Shown here: one piece after another, positions 26,196 through 34,672 of the stretch
Position numbering within the stretch: position 1 is the stretch's first letter
Layout of the letters: each line of letters opens with the position of its first letter
NCBI RefSeq assembly: GCF_022695515.1
Contig: NZ_JALDPT010000007.1
Location: 81,836-145,835, forward strand
Source of the DNA: Phenylobacterium aquaticum
Lineage (GTDB): Bacteria; Pseudomonadota; Alphaproteobacteria; Caulobacterales; Caulobacteraceae
DNA: 64,000 bases
Direction of reading: 5' to 3'
Translations under genes and position numbers: made by a program
Notes under the pieces: model-generated
Told to the model about the DNA's origin: nothing
Database searches by the model: none
Seen by the model: the letters and a program-made list of their open reading frames with translations, nothing else

Positions 26196-26540
26196 TCAGG
26201 CCGCCAGCACGCCCTGTTCGATCAGGTGCGGCTTCAGCTCGCCCGACTGGAACATCTCGCGGATGATGTCGGCGCCGCCGACGAACTCGCCCTTCACATA
26301 GAGCTGCGGGATGGTCGGCCAGTCGGTGAAGCTCTTGATCCCGTCGCGCAGGGCGTCGTCCTGCAGCACGTCGACGCCGACGAAGTCGACGCCCAGATGG
26401 TCGAGGATCTGGACCACCAGTCCGGAGAAGCCGCAGCGCGGCTGTTCGGGCACACCCTTCATGAACAGCACCACGGGATTCTCGGCCACGGTCTTGCCGA
26501 TGAAGTCATGGACGGGATTGGCGGCGGTGATGTCGGTCAT
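26196..26540 (-). CDS. grxD: Monothiol CGFS glutaredoxin (Grx4)
   Basis: 114 residues with the invariant CGFS motif (PRCGFSGLVVQIL), plus WPTIPQLYVKGEFVGGADI for glutathione binding. CGFS glutaredoxins coordinate a [2Fe-2S] cluster with two glutathiones and pass it on, or pair with BolA for iron sensing. The bolA gene is 1 kb upstream on the same strand, separated by the aldo/keto reductase-like gene. Single-domain size agrees with bacterial Grx4. Confidence 0.95.
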   Translation of the reverse strand: MTDITAANPVHDFIGKTVAENPVVLFMKGVPEQPRCGFSGLVVQILDHLGVDFVGVDVLQDDALRDGIKSFTDWPTIPQLYVKGEFVGGADIIREMFQSGELKPHLIEQGVLAA

Positions 26541-26615
26541 CGTGCGGGTCTTTCGACGAGGGTCTTGGCCAGACAGCTAGGGAGCCTGGGCCCCCGGGTC
26601 AAGCGCGGGCGACGA

Positions 26616-27503
26616 TCAGGCGCGCCGGCGGCCGTCCGCATCGGTGCTGAACCGGGCCATCTCGATCTGGGCCGCCACCCCGGTGGGCAGGTCGCGGTCG
26701 GTCACGGCGGCCAGCCGGTCGATGGTGTCGGCGCGGAACGCCTCCAGCTGCACGCTGGCGAAGGAGGGCTCGGTCAGCACATAGGCCAGGCACAGCTCTT
26801 CCGACGACCAGCCCGAGGTTTCATGCAGGAAGGCGTAGGTGCCGGCCCCGGCCAGGGGATTGTCGTTGCGCTTGAACAGCCCGCCCTTCTGCGGCTGGCT
26901 GGTCGGCAGCCTGAGCGCCGAGGGGAAGGGGTCGGTGGCCACGATGGTCATGTTCGCCGCCGAGGCCTCGCGGATTCGGCGGCGCGCCTGCCAGTCGGAG
27001 GTCAGGTTGAACGGGGTGGCCAGCACGTCGAAATCGCCGGTGGCGATGCAGGCCTGGGTCGCGGCGCCGTCGCCGGTCACCCCCAGCTGCAGCACCAGGC
27101 CAGCCGCGCGCAGGTCGGCGATATAGCCCAGCGCATCGGGCTCCAGGCTCTCATAGGCCGCGTCGTCCAGCATCAGGAGATCGAAATAGCCGGCGCCGGT
27201 CTTCTGCAGCCCGGCCTTGACGCTGTTCGACACCGCCTCGGCGGTCAGCGGCCGGTGCGGGTCGCCGCGCAGCCGCCAGGACAGGAAGATCAGCCGCCGC
27301 TCGACCGCGCGCAGGGCCTCGCCGACCCCCAGCGCCATGACGTCCAGCCCGGCGGTGACCTCGAAGCTGTTGATCCCGCTCTCCATCGCCGAGAAGGCGA
27401 GCGCCCGCCACGCCTGGGGCGTGGCCATGTTGGGCGCCTCCCGCATCAGCAGGCTGACGGCGGAGACCGCTTTTCCTGTGGCGCCGAAGGGACGGTAGCG
27501 CAT
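26616..27503 (-). CDS. Degenerate aldo/keto reductase-like protein (probable pseudoenzyme)
   Basis: 295 residues from ATG 27503 (MRYRPFGATGKAV). The TIM-barrel pattern of the AKR family is clear: the N-terminal RPFGATG, KTGAGYFDLLMLDD and ADLRAAGLVLQLGVTG. All four catalytic positions look changed. The Asp/Tyr region reads FEVTAGLDVMALGVGEAL instead of DTA..YG.GxSE, the Lys strand reads LIFLSWRLRG, and the His in LxLHxxD is replaced by LMLDD. It sits between bolA and grxD, so a non-catalytic role with the Fe-S pair is possible. The AKR fold is confident; inactivity is inferred. Confidence 0.7.
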   Translation of the reverse strand: MRYRPFGATGKAVSAVSLLMREAPNMATPQAWRALAFSAMESGINSFEVTAGLDVMALGVGEALRAVERRLIFLSWRLRGDPHRPLTAEAVSNSVKAGLQKTGAGYFDLLMLDDAAYESLEPDALGYIADLRAAGLVLQLGVTGDGAATQACIATGDFDVLATPFNLTSDWQARRRIREASAANMTIVATDPFPSALRLPTSQPQKGGLFKRNDNPLAGAGTYAFLHETSGWSSEELCLAYVLTEPSFASVQLEAFRADTIDRLAAVTDRDLPTGVAAQIEMARFSTDADGRRRA

Positions 27504-27513
27504 CTGACGAGCC

Positions 27514-27747
27514 TTAAGCCGGGGCCTGGGTTTCGAGGGCGAGCGCATGCAGTTCGCCGCCCACCTTGCCCTTGAGCGCGGCGTAGACGAGCTGGTGCTG
27601 GCGGACGCGGGACAGGCCGGCGAAGGCGCTCGACACGATCCTGGCCCGATAATGGTCATTGTCGCCGGCAAGATCGTCGATACGGATCTCGGCGTCAGGG
27701 AACGCCGCCTTCAATTCGGCTTCCAGGTCGGCGATGGGCATGGGCAT
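27514..27747 (-). CDS. bolA: BolA family protein
   Basis: 77 residues from ATG 27747, with GGAG eight bases upstream. The BolA fold is seen in LEAELKAAFPDAEIRIDDLAGDNDHYRARIVSSAF and the strongly conserved RVRQHQLVYAAL helix; GELHALALET closes it. BolA pairs with CGFS glutaredoxin to bind a [2Fe-2S] cluster. It is 10 bases before the aldo/keto reductase-like gene and probably first in the operon that includes grxD. ATG 27741 is an alternative start. Confidence 0.92.
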   Translation of the reverse strand: MPMPIADLEAELKAAFPDAEIRIDDLAGDNDHYRARIVSSAFAGLSRVRQHQLVYAALKGKVGGELHALALETQAPA

Positions 27748-27819
27748 GAGTAAGGCTCCACTCAAGTGAATCTTTCTGGGCTAGAAAGCTTAACAACCGC
27801 CATATGGGAGTGTTCGTTC

Positions 27820-28458
27820 ATGATGCGCAGCCTGACGGCGATCCTTTTGGCGCTCAGCCTCTCGGCCTGCGCGGCGGTCACCTCCGAACGGCCGCTGTTC
27901 GCCGCCGCCGACACCCGCGGCGCGCCGGTTCCCCGGCCGGGCCTGTGGATCATGCCCAGCGCCGGCTGCCGCTTCAGCCCCAGGGCCTCCGCCGCCAGCT
28001 GGCCCGACTGCGCCAACGGCGCCCTCGTCACGCCTTCGACGATCACCGGCGGCCGCAGGGACGCCACGGGCGCCTTCACCGAGGCGCTCAGCTATCAGCT
28101 GGCGGCGGGCGATCCGGCGGTGATGGAGCTCTTCACCCCGGCCAGCCGCGACCCCTCTGATCCGGCCATTCTCTATGTGGGGGTCCGCCCCCTCGCCGCC
28201 GACGCCGATGGCCAGATCACCCAGGCCCGCGTCTGGATGGCGCTCTGCGCGCCGCCGGCCATCGCCAGCGCGCCCTCCAACGCCAAGGTCGTCAAGCTGC
28301 CGCCCGGCCTGACCCCGGTCCAGGGTAAGGCCTATTGCCTGGCCAGGACCCAGGCCGTCGTCCGCGCCGCCATCGCCCGCAGCGAGACCTGGGCCTTCCA
28401 GGGCAAACCCGACGACTACGGCCTCATCGCCCGCTGGGTCCGCGACGGGGAGAAATAG
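27820..28458 (+). CDS. Lipoprotein of unknown function
   Basis: 212 residues from ATG 27820, with GGGAG nine bases upstream. The signal is MMRSLTAILLALSLSAC with a lipobox. The mature domain has three later cysteines (AGCRFSP, DCANGA, YCLART) and a repeated strand/turn pattern, RPGLWIMPSAGC..., ILYVGVRPLAADADGQI and WAFQGKPDDYGL. No family is recognised. It is divergent from bolA. A GC hairpin follows the stop. Confidence 0.7.
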   Translation: MMRSLTAILLALSLSACAAVTSERPLFAAADTRGAPVPRPGLWIMPSAGCRFSPRASAASWPDCANGALVTPSTITGGRRDATGAFTEALSYQLAAGDPAVMELFTPASRDPSDPAILYVGVRPLAADADGQITQARVWMALCAPPAIASAPSNAKVVKLPPGLTPVQGKAYCLARTQAVVRAAIARSETWAFQGKPDDYGLIARWVRDGEK

Positions 28459-28482
28459 GGGCCGCCCGCGCGAGCGGCCCCT
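28457..28482 (+). terminator. GC-rich hairpin between convergent genes, weak terminator candidate
   Basis: GGGGCCGC pairs with GCGGCCCC around CCGCGCGA. It directly follows the lipoprotein stop and precedes the convergent serine hydrolase stop. There is no T tract, so termination efficiency is uncertain. Confidence 0.45.
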
Positions 28483-28487
28483 CAACC

Positions 28488-29720
28488 TCAATCAATGATC
28501 GACGAATAGACGATGCTCTTCAGCTGGCCGCGGAAGTTGAACGTCCCCGACGGCATCAGCTGGGTCATGAACACCAGATAGAGGTCTTCCTTCGGGTCGA
28601 CCCAGAAGATGGTCGAGGCCGCGCCGCCCCAGTAATAGTCGCCGACGCCCAGCGACCCGGTCTCCACCTGGCCCATGGTCGAGGCGAAGCCCAGGCCGAA
28701 GCCCACGCCCTCATTTGCGGTTTCCGAGAACGAGCCCAGCGCCGACTGGGTCAGGTCCTTGCCGCCCGCCAGATGGTTCATGTGCATCATCTCAAGCGTG
28801 CGCGGGCCCAGGATGCGGTGGCCGTCCAGCTCCCCGCCCCGGCGCAGCATGTCGCAGAACCGGCCATAGTCGGCGATGGTCCCGGTCAGGCCGCCGCCGC
28901 CCGACTTGAAGCCCGGCTCGGACATGAAGGCGCTGGTCGCCGGATCGTCGATCAGCTTCAGCTTCTTGTCGGCCCCGCGCTGATAGTTGGCGCAGAAGCG
29001 GTCGGCCTTGTCCGGCGCGACGAAGAAGGCGGTGTCGGTCATGCCGAGCGGCTGGAAGATTTCCTCGGACAGGAACTGGGCGAAGGGCTTGCCGGAGATC
29101 ACCTCGACCAGGGCGCCGCAGACGTCGGTGGCCAGCGAATACATCCACTGCTCGCCGGGGTGATAGCGCAGCGGCACCTGGGAGAGCTTGTCCAGGAACT
29201 CCGTCATGGTGTCCTGGCTGCCCGCGCTGCGGATCTTCAAGGACCGATAGATGTGGTCGATGGGGTGCTGCACGCCCACGCCCGGCAGGCCGCCGCCATA
29301 GGTCAGGCCGGCGGTGTGGCAGAGCACGTCGCGGAAGGTCACGGCGCGGCGCGGCGCTTCGGTGACCATGTCGTCGCCTTCGCCCGAGACCCACACCCGG
29401 TGGTTCTTCCAGGACGGCACATAGCGGCTGACCGGGTCGTTGAGCTGGAAATAGCCCTTTTCATACAACATCATCAGCGCGACCGAGGTGATCGGCTTGG
29501 TCATCGAATAGATGCGGAAGATGGCGTCGTCGGCCATCGCCTTGCCGCGCTCGAGGTCCATGCTGCCGAAGGATTTCAGATAGGCCTGATGGCCGCGCCG
29601 GGCGACCAGCACCTGGCAGCCGGCGATCTTCTGCGGGCCGATATAATTGCGCTCGAGGTGCTCGCCGATGCGCTCAAGGCGCGAGGCGTCGAGGCCGGTC
29701 CATTGGGATTGGGCGTCCAT
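28488..29720 (-). CDS. Serine hydrolase, beta-lactamase class C family (esterase-like)
   Basis: 410 residues from ATG 29720 (MDAQSQWTGL). The nucleophile motif is SMTK in YSMTKPITSVALMML, and YSLATDVCGALVE occupies the second motif position. Later GGAAST in YYWGGAASTIFWVDP replaces the KTG triad, as is usual in EstB-like enzymes. There is no signal peptide. It probably hydrolyses esters in the cytoplasm. It resembles but is clearly distinct from the hydrolase at 13890-15035. Confidence 0.85.
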   Translation of the reverse strand: MDAQSQWTGLDASRLERIGEHLERNYIGPQKIAGCQVLVARRGHQAYLKSFGSMDLERGKAMADDAIFRIYSMTKPITSVALMMLYEKGYFQLNDPVSRYVPSWKNHRVWVSGEGDDMVTEAPRRAVTFRDVLCHTAGLTYGGGLPGVGVQHPIDHIYRSLKIRSAGSQDTMTEFLDKLSQVPLRYHPGEQWMYSLATDVCGALVEVISGKPFAQFLSEEIFQPLGMTDTAFFVAPDKADRFCANYQRGADKKLKLIDDPATSAFMSEPGFKSGGGGLTGTIADYGRFCDMLRRGGELDGHRILGPRTLEMMHMNHLAGGKDLTQSALGSFSETANEGVGFGLGFASTMGQVETGSLGVGDYYWGGAASTIFWVDPKEDLYLVFMTQLMPSGTFNFRGQLKSIVYSSIID

Positions 29721-29824
29721 TGAAAAAAGTCTCCCTAAAAATGGCGGTTGTTCTAATTGGCGGGCATCATGCCCGCCGAAGACGGCTGAAGCCAAGAAAA
29801 ACCATGCCGTAGGGAGAGCCCGGT

Positions 29825-30823
29825 TTGCCCCGTTCCGATCTCGAGGAGATCCTCGACCCCGATCTGCCGATCTGCGACCCGCACCACCACCTTTGGGACT
29901 TCCCGACCAGCCGCTATCTGCTGGACGAGCTGCTCGCGGACATGACCAGCGGCCACAGGGTCGAGAGCACGGTCTTCGTCGAATGCACGGCCTTCTACCG
30001 CGCCGAGGGGCCCGAGCCTTTCCGCTTCGTGGGCGAGACCGAGTTCGTCAACGGCGTGGCCGCCATGTCCGCCTCCGACCGCTATGGGAAGGTCCGCGCC
30101 TGCGAGGCCATCGTGGGCCGCGCCGACCTGGCCGGACCTGACGTCGGCGCCGTCCTGGCCGCCCACGTGCGCGCGGGCGGCGACCGCTTCCGGGGCGTCC
30201 GCGCCGCCGGCGCCTGGGACCCGAGCCCGGAGATCGAGGCCGCCCACACCCGCCCGCCCCAGGGCCTCTACGCCAGTCCCGCGTTCCGCGCCGGCTACGC
30301 CCAGCTGAAGGACCACAATCTCAGCTTCGAGGCCTGGCAGTTCCACCCCCAGATCCCGGAGGTGACCGCTCTGGCCCGCGCCTTCCCGGAGACCACCATC
30401 GTGCTGGACCATGTCGGCGGCATCCTCGGCATCGGCCCCTATGCCGGGCGCCGCGACGAGGAGTTCGCCCGCTGGAAGCGCGACATCCTGGAGATCGCCA
30501 AGGAACCGAACGTGGTGGTCAAGCTGGGCGGACTCGGCATGGCGATCTGCGGCTTCGGCTTCCACAAGCGCGAGGTGCTGCCGAGCTCCATCGAACTGGC
30601 CGACGCCTGGCGGCCCTATATCGAGACCTGCATCGAGGCCTTTGGGCCCAGCCGGGGGATGTTCGAATCCAACTTCCCCGTCGACCGCGTCTCGTGCAGT
30701 TACGCCAATCTCTGGAACGCGCTGAAGCGCATCGCCTCGGGCGCCTCGGCGGCCGACAAGGCGCTGCTGTTCCGCGACACCGCGCGCCGGGTCTACCGGC
30801 TGGATGAAGGACGCCCCGCATGA
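29825..30823 (+). CDS. Amidohydrolase family (amidohydro_2, lactonase/decarboxylase-like) protein
   Basis: 332 residues from TTG 29825, with GGGAGAG upstream. The metal-binding start is CDPHHHLWDFP, the usual HxH motif of this TIM-barrel group. FVECTAFYR, LDHVGG and FESNFPVD supply later active-site strands. Relatives hydrolyse lactones such as 2-pyrone-4,6-dicarboxylate lactone, or sugar lactones. Its TGA overlaps the ATG of the CinA-like gene, so the two are translationally coupled. Confidence 0.85.
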   Translation: MPRSDLEEILDPDLPICDPHHHLWDFPTSRYLLDELLADMTSGHRVESTVFVECTAFYRAEGPEPFRFVGETEFVNGVAAMSASDRYGKVRACEAIVGRADLAGPDVGAVLAAHVRAGGDRFRGVRAAGAWDPSPEIEAAHTRPPQGLYASPAFRAGYAQLKDHNLSFEAWQFHPQIPEVTALARAFPETTIVLDHVGGILGIGPYAGRRDEEFARWKRDILEIAKEPNVVVKLGGLGMAICGFGFHKREVLPSSIELADAWRPYIETCIEAFGPSRGMFESNFPVDRVSCSYANLWNALKRIASGASAADKALLFRDTARRVYRLDEGRPA

Positions 30824-31311
30824 ACCCGCTGCTGATCGAACTGGGCGAGGCCGTGGGCCAGGCCCTCAAGGCCCGCGGCGAGACCGTGGCCGTGGCCGAG
30901 AGCTCCTCCGGCGGCCTGGTCTCCGCCGCCCTGCTGAGCGTCGGCGGGGCTTCCGCCTATTATCTCGGCGGCGGGGTGGTTTACACCGCCAAGGCCCGCT
31001 TCAGCCTCTTGGAGATCCCGCGCGAGGCGATCCCCGCCGGCATGCGCTCGGCCAGCGAGCCCTACGCCCTGCTCCTGGCCCGCACCGTGCGCGAACGCTT
31101 CGGCGCCACCTGGGGCGTCTCGGAAACCGGCGCCGCCGGCCCGACCGGAAACCCCTATGGCGACGCCGCCGGCCACACCTGCGTGGCCATCTCCGGCCCC
31201 GTCGAATTCGCCGCCACCATCGAGACCGGCTCCCCCGACCGCCTCGCCAACATGGACGCCTTCGCCGCCGCCGCCCTCGACCTCCTCAAGCGCGCCACGG
31301 CGTCCATCTAA
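30820..31311 (+). CDS. CinA C-terminal family amidohydrolase (PncC-like)
   Basis: 163 residues, a single CinA C-terminal domain. The conserved AESSSGGLVSAALLS segment corresponds to the usual AESCTGG active-site loop, followed by GASAYYLGGGVVYT and GVSETGAAGP. Stand-alone members are nicotinamide mononucleotide deamidases that recycle NMN to NaMN. The Cys of the typical SCTGG is Ser here, so activity should be tested. It overlaps the preceding gene by four bases (ATGA). Confidence 0.8.
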   Translation: MNPLLIELGEAVGQALKARGETVAVAESSSGGLVSAALLSVGGASAYYLGGGVVYTAKARFSLLEIPREAIPAGMRSASEPYALLLARTVRERFGATWGVSETGAAGPTGNPYGDAAGHTCVAISGPVEFAATIETGSPDRLANMDAFAAAALDLLKRATASI

Positions 31312-31312
31312 A

Positions 31313-31416
31313 CCCCGCTCATCCCCGCGAAGGCGGGGACCCAATCCGAGCCCGCCACCCCATCTCCTTGGGGCCGATATCCCGCATGGATCCCCGCCTG
31401 CGCGGGGATGAGCGGG
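31313..31416. repeat. Family 1 element, complete copy with internal homology to 34560-34666
   Basis: Ends CCCCGCTCATCCCCGCGAAG/GCGGGGACCCA and the inverse ATCCCCGCCTGCGCGGGGATG/AGCGGG are present. The about 45 internal bases also match the copy 3.2 kb away (for example GGCCGATATCCCGCATGG), so these are two copies of one element rather than chance pairing of ends. Confidence 0.85.
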
Positions 31417-31431
31417 TGAAGGGGCGCAGCC

Positions 31432-32127
31432 CTAAGCCACCCCCTCCGCCAGCGCCTTCCGCGGCGAGCCCGCGAAAACGCTCGGCTTCAGCCAGCGGCC
31501 CAGATTGCGCACCAGGGCCGGGTCGCCTTCGACGATCAGGTCGCCGGCCTCGATCGCCGACCTCTGGCCGCGATCGCCCATGAAGACGTCGTGCATCGTG
31601 CGCAGCGTGCTCTGCAGATAGACGTTCACGTCGCGGCCCGGATCGACCACGCACAGCTCGACCCGCTCGCCCGTCACCAGCAGCCAGAAATCCTGCTGGT
31701 CGACGAGGTCGGTGAACCGGAAGCGGATCAGGGTCTCGCGGCCTGGCAGCTGGTCGGTCTGGATGCTGCGCTCCAGGAACAGGAGCAGCAGGTCCACGTC
31801 GAGGTCGGCGTCCAGGATCGTCTCCCGCGCCCAGAGCATCCCCCATTCCCCGATGGCGATCAGCACCGGCAGCAGGGCCTGGCAGGCCTCGGTGGGGAAA
31901 TATTCCGCCTGCCGCGCGCCGGACCCCCGCCGGCGCACCACCAGCCCATGGGCCTCCAGGGCGCGCAGCCTCTGGGCCAGCAGGGCGGGCGAAATGCTCC
32001 CCAGCCCGCGCTGCAGCTCCCCGAACCGCCGGGCGCCCATCAACAGCTCGCGCACGATCAGGGTGGTCCAGCGCTCGCCGAGAATCTCGGTGGCCTTGGC
32101 GATGGGGCAGAACTGTCCGTAGCGCAT
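31432..32127 (-). CDS. HxlR family winged-helix regulator with a C-terminal ligand domain
   Basis: 231 residues. The HxlR core is CPIAKATEILGERWTTLIVRELLMGARRFGELQRGL and ISPALLAQRLRALEAHGLVVRR. The remaining half contains a hydrophobic-rich domain (LDVDLLLLFLERSIQ, RFRFTDLVDQQDFWLLV, DVNVYLQSTLRTMHDVF) resembling an SCP2-type sterol/acyl-carrier fold. This extended form is a known subgroup. It is divergent from the tautomerase gene, so may respond to an aromatic or lipid-like ligand and control it. Confidence 0.85.
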   Translation of the reverse strand: MRYGQFCPIAKATEILGERWTTLIVRELLMGARRFGELQRGLGSISPALLAQRLRALEAHGLVVRRRGSGARQAEYFPTEACQALLPVLIAIGEWGMLWARETILDADLDVDLLLLFLERSIQTDQLPGRETLIRFRFTDLVDQQDFWLLVTGERVELCVVDPGRDVNVYLQSTLRTMHDVFMGDRGQRSAIEAGDLIVEGDPALVRNLGRWLKPSVFAGSPRKALAEGVA

Positions 32128-32284
32128 GCGGGGTCTCCTGGCCGTCAGCTAACCCCCCGCCCATGCCCCTGTGAACTTCAGAATCTGTAGGGGATCGCTT
32201 CAGATCGCGAACTGTCCGCGGCCCGCCCCCTGCGCCAAGACACCCGCCGGCCAAATCCGGCCGTATCCATTGGAAGGACCCCAC

Positions 32285-32572
32285 ATGCCGCTGGTGACCA
32301 TCGAAGTGATCAAGGACGTTTTCACCCCGACCCAGAAGCAACAGATCATCACCCAGGTGACCGACACCATGGTCGGCATCGAGGGCGAGGCCCTGCGCGG
32401 CGTCACCTGGGTCCGCATCGTCGAGATCGAGCAGGGCGACTGGGGCATAGGCGGCCAGACCCTGCGCGCCGCCGACGTCAAGGCCATGGCGGGGGCTAGC
32501 CCCCGCCCCAACCCCGCTCATCCCCGAGCGCCGAAATATCCGCTTGCATCAGCCCCGCGTTGGCTAAACTAA
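32285..32572 (+). CDS. 4-oxalocrotonate tautomerase-like protein, C-terminus extended into repeat DNA
   Basis: 95 residues from ATG 32285. The mature N-terminus is the catalytic Pro (MPLVTIEVIKDVFT), then KQQIITQVTDTMVGIEGEAL and the WVRIVEIEQGDWGIGG strands. The family core normally ends near VKAMAAG (about residue 68). The last 27 residues (from GASPRPNPAHP) are read from family 1 repeat sequence (CCCCGCTCATCCCCGAGCG). The tail is probably not functional, or an indel has removed the true stop. Confidence 0.75.
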   Translation: MPLVTIEVIKDVFTPTQKQQIITQVTDTMVGIEGEALRGVTWVRIVEIEQGDWGIGGQTLRAADVKAMAGASPRPNPAHPRAPKYPLASAPRWLN

Positions 32573-32627
32573 AGGCTGTGTTCGGCGACGACGCCGTCGT
32601 CACGATTGAGCTTCTGCGGGGGGGCAT

Positions 32628-33782
32628 ATGGACGTTGGGATCAGGCGCCGGTTGTCGCTCGCCTTCAGCCTTGTCGCCGGCTTGCTGCTGCTTGCCGGCC
32701 CAGCCGGGGCGGCGCCGAAATATCCGGCCCTGACCGGCCGCGTGATCGACGCGGCCGGCGTCCTCCCGGCCAGCGTCGAAAACACCCTGGCGGCGCAGTC
32801 GGAGGCGCTGGAGGCTCGGACGACGGATCAGTTCGTCATCGTCACCGTGCCTTCACTCCAGGGATATTCCATCGAGGACTACAGCCAGGGCCTCGGCAAC
32901 AGCTGGCGGCTGGGCCAGATCGGCAAGAACAACGGGGTGCTGCTGGTCGTGGCGCCCAAGGAGCGCAAGGTCCGGATCGAGCCGGGCTTCGGCCTGGAGA
33001 AGGTGCTCGACAACGAGACCTCCGCCGCCATCGTTCAGGGCGTGATCCTACCCCAGTTTCGCAAGGGCGCCCTGGCCAAGGGCGTCAGCGCCGGGGCGGA
33101 GGCGATCATCGATCGCCTGAACGCCAGCCCGCCGGTCGGGACGCCGGTCGGGACGTCGGTCGCCGCAAGCCCTCAGGCTCTGGCGGCGCCGGCCGCGACG
33201 CCGGAGCCAGTCAAGCCCGCCAGCCTGAAATCGTCGGGCGGCGACGCCACGAGCTCCATCGTCGCTCTGGCCGTGATCTGCTTCATCCTCTTCCTGATGT
33301 ACAAGATCGTCACCGGCATATTCCGCTTTCTGGGCGGCCTCGCCGGCATGGCGTTCCGTCCGAAAGGCGGCGGCTTCGCGCCTCCGCCCGCCGGCTTCGC
33401 CCCCTATCCTCCGGGCGGCTTTCCCCCCGGCGCCCCCAATGGCTACCCGCCGGGATATCCGCCCCAGGGCTATCCGCAAGGCTATTATCCGCAGGCCGGC
33501 TACGGCTACTCGCCCTTCATCAACCGCGCCACGACCTTCGGCGCGGGCGCGGTCGCGGGCGCGCTCGCCGACCGGTTCTTCAACCGCCCCCGCGGCGTGT
33601 TCGGCGGCGGGACCAGCTCAAGCCTGAGCGATGTGGGATCAGCCTCGTCCGTCTCCAGCTCCGGCAGCATTTCCGCCGGCGGCGGATCCTTCAGCGGCGG
33701 CGGATCGTCGTCCGGGGGAAGCAGCATCTCCGGGGGCGGCGGGTCGTTCGGCGGGGGCGGCGGCGCCTCGGGGAGCTGGTGA
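32628..33782 (+). CDS. TPM domain protein with a Gly-rich tail
   Basis: 384 residues with a signal peptide (LVAGLLLLAGPAGA), then a TPM phosphatase-like domain: PALTGRVIDAAGVLP, FVIVTVPSLQGYSIEDYSQGLGN and RVRIEPGFGLEKVL. A central transmembrane helix (IVALAVICFILFLMYKIV), a Pro/Gly/Tyr-rich stretch (FPPGAPNGYPPGYPP) and a long Ser/Gly-rich tail ending ASGSW follow. TPM proteins are membrane-anchored and face the periplasm; roles are poorly defined, possibly in photosystem or membrane-protein maintenance. It is followed two bases later by a second TPM gene. Confidence 0.85.
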   Translation: MDVGIRRRLSLAFSLVAGLLLLAGPAGAAPKYPALTGRVIDAAGVLPASVENTLAAQSEALEARTTDQFVIVTVPSLQGYSIEDYSQGLGNSWRLGQIGKNNGVLLVVAPKERKVRIEPGFGLEKVLDNETSAAIVQGVILPQFRKGALAKGVSAGAEAIIDRLNASPPVGTPVGTSVAASPQALAAPAATPEPVKPASLKSSGGDATSSIVALAVICFILFLMYKIVTGIFRFLGGLAGMAFRPKGGGFAPPPAGFAPYPPGGFPPGAPNGYPPGYPPQGYPQGYYPQAGYGYSPFINRATTFGAGAVAGALADRFFNRPRGVFGGGTSSSLSDVGSASSVSSSGSISAGGGSFSGGGSSSGGSSISGGGGSFGGGGGASGSW

Positions 33783-33784
33783 GC

Positions 33785-34447
33785 ATGTTGAGCCCGCAAG
33801 ACCATCAACGCATCGCCGACGCCGTGACGGCGGCGGAGGCCAAGACCTCCGGCGAGATCATGTGCGTCGTCGCCGACACCGTCTCGGACTATCAGGACGT
33901 CCCCATCGGCTGGGCGGTCACGGCGGCGCTCCTCGTCCCGCCCGTGCTGCTGGCCGCCGGGCTGCCGCTGGAGAGCGTGGCGGCCGCGGCCCTGCGCTGG
34001 TCCTCCGGCTCCGTCCTGACCGCGTGGCTCATGGCCTATGTCGTGGTCCAGGCGGTCGTCTTCGGGATCGTCCGCTGGATCGTTGGCCTGCCGGCGGTGC
34101 GGCGACGCCTGACCGGCCGCGCGGCTGTACGCGCCCGCGTTCGCCGCGCCGCGCACAGCCACTTCGTCGGCGCGCTCACCCTGGTGAAACCCGATCAGCC
34201 CGCCGTGCTGATCTTCGCCTCGGAAGGCGACCGCCAGCTCGAGATCCTCGCCAACCCGGTCATCGACGCCGCCGTCCGCCCCGGCGCCTGGGCCGCGGCC
34301 GCCGACCGCGCCGTCCAGACCGTGCGCGACAAGGGTCTCGCCGACGGCCTGGTCCTCGCCATCGAACTGTGCGGCGCCGAACTCCACACCGCCTTCCCCG
34401 ACGACGGCGCCGACAACGCCCTGCCCAACCGCGCAGCCGAGATCTGA
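33785..34447 (+). CDS. TPM domain membrane protein
   Basis: 220 residues from ATG 33785, only two bases after the previous stop, so coupled. The TPM pattern is MLSPQDHQRIADAVTAAEAKTSGEI and AVLIFASEGDRQLEILANPVIDAAV with VRDKGLADGLVLAI. Between them sit two transmembrane helices (WAVTAALLVPPVLLAAGLPL and VLTAWLMAYVVVQAVVFGI). No signal peptide. The adjacent TPM pair is a common arrangement and suggests a heteromeric unit. Confidence 0.8.
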   Translation: MLSPQDHQRIADAVTAAEAKTSGEIMCVVADTVSDYQDVPIGWAVTAALLVPPVLLAAGLPLESVAAAALRWSSGSVLTAWLMAYVVVQAVVFGIVRWIVGLPAVRRRLTGRAAVRARVRRAAHSHFVGALTLVKPDQPAVLIFASEGDRQLEILANPVIDAAVRPGAWAAAADRAVQTVRDKGLADGLVLAIELCGAELHTAFPDDGADNALPNRAAEI

Positions 34448-34459
34448 CGCGGGGCCAAA

Positions 34460-34495
34460 ACCCCGCTCATCCCCGCGCAGGCGGGGAGGAGCGGG
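34460..34495. repeat. Family 1 repeat, single end
   Basis: CCCCGCTCATCCCCGCGCAG then GCGGGGAGGAGCGGG. A compact, partly degenerate copy just before the complete element at 34560-34666. Confidence 0.65.
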
Positions 34496-34559
34496 AGTGG
34501 GGCAGGTTGTTGGAAGTCCCGCACGCCTGAGCTTTGGTTTCGCGACGTCGGCCATCCCA

Positions 34560-34666
34560 ACCCCGCTCATCCCCGCGCAGGCGGGGACCCAAGCCGAATC
34601 CGCCGCCCCATCGCCGCTCGGCCGATATCCCGCATGGGTCCCCGCCTGCGCGGGGATGAGCGGGGG
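34560..34666. repeat. Family 1 element, complete copy
   Basis: Both inverted ends are present (CCCCGCTCATCCCCGCGCAG and its inverse), with an internal section near-identical to that at 31313-31416. It lies between the convergent TPM and purL genes. Confidence 0.85.
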
Positions 34667-34672
34667 AGGGTG

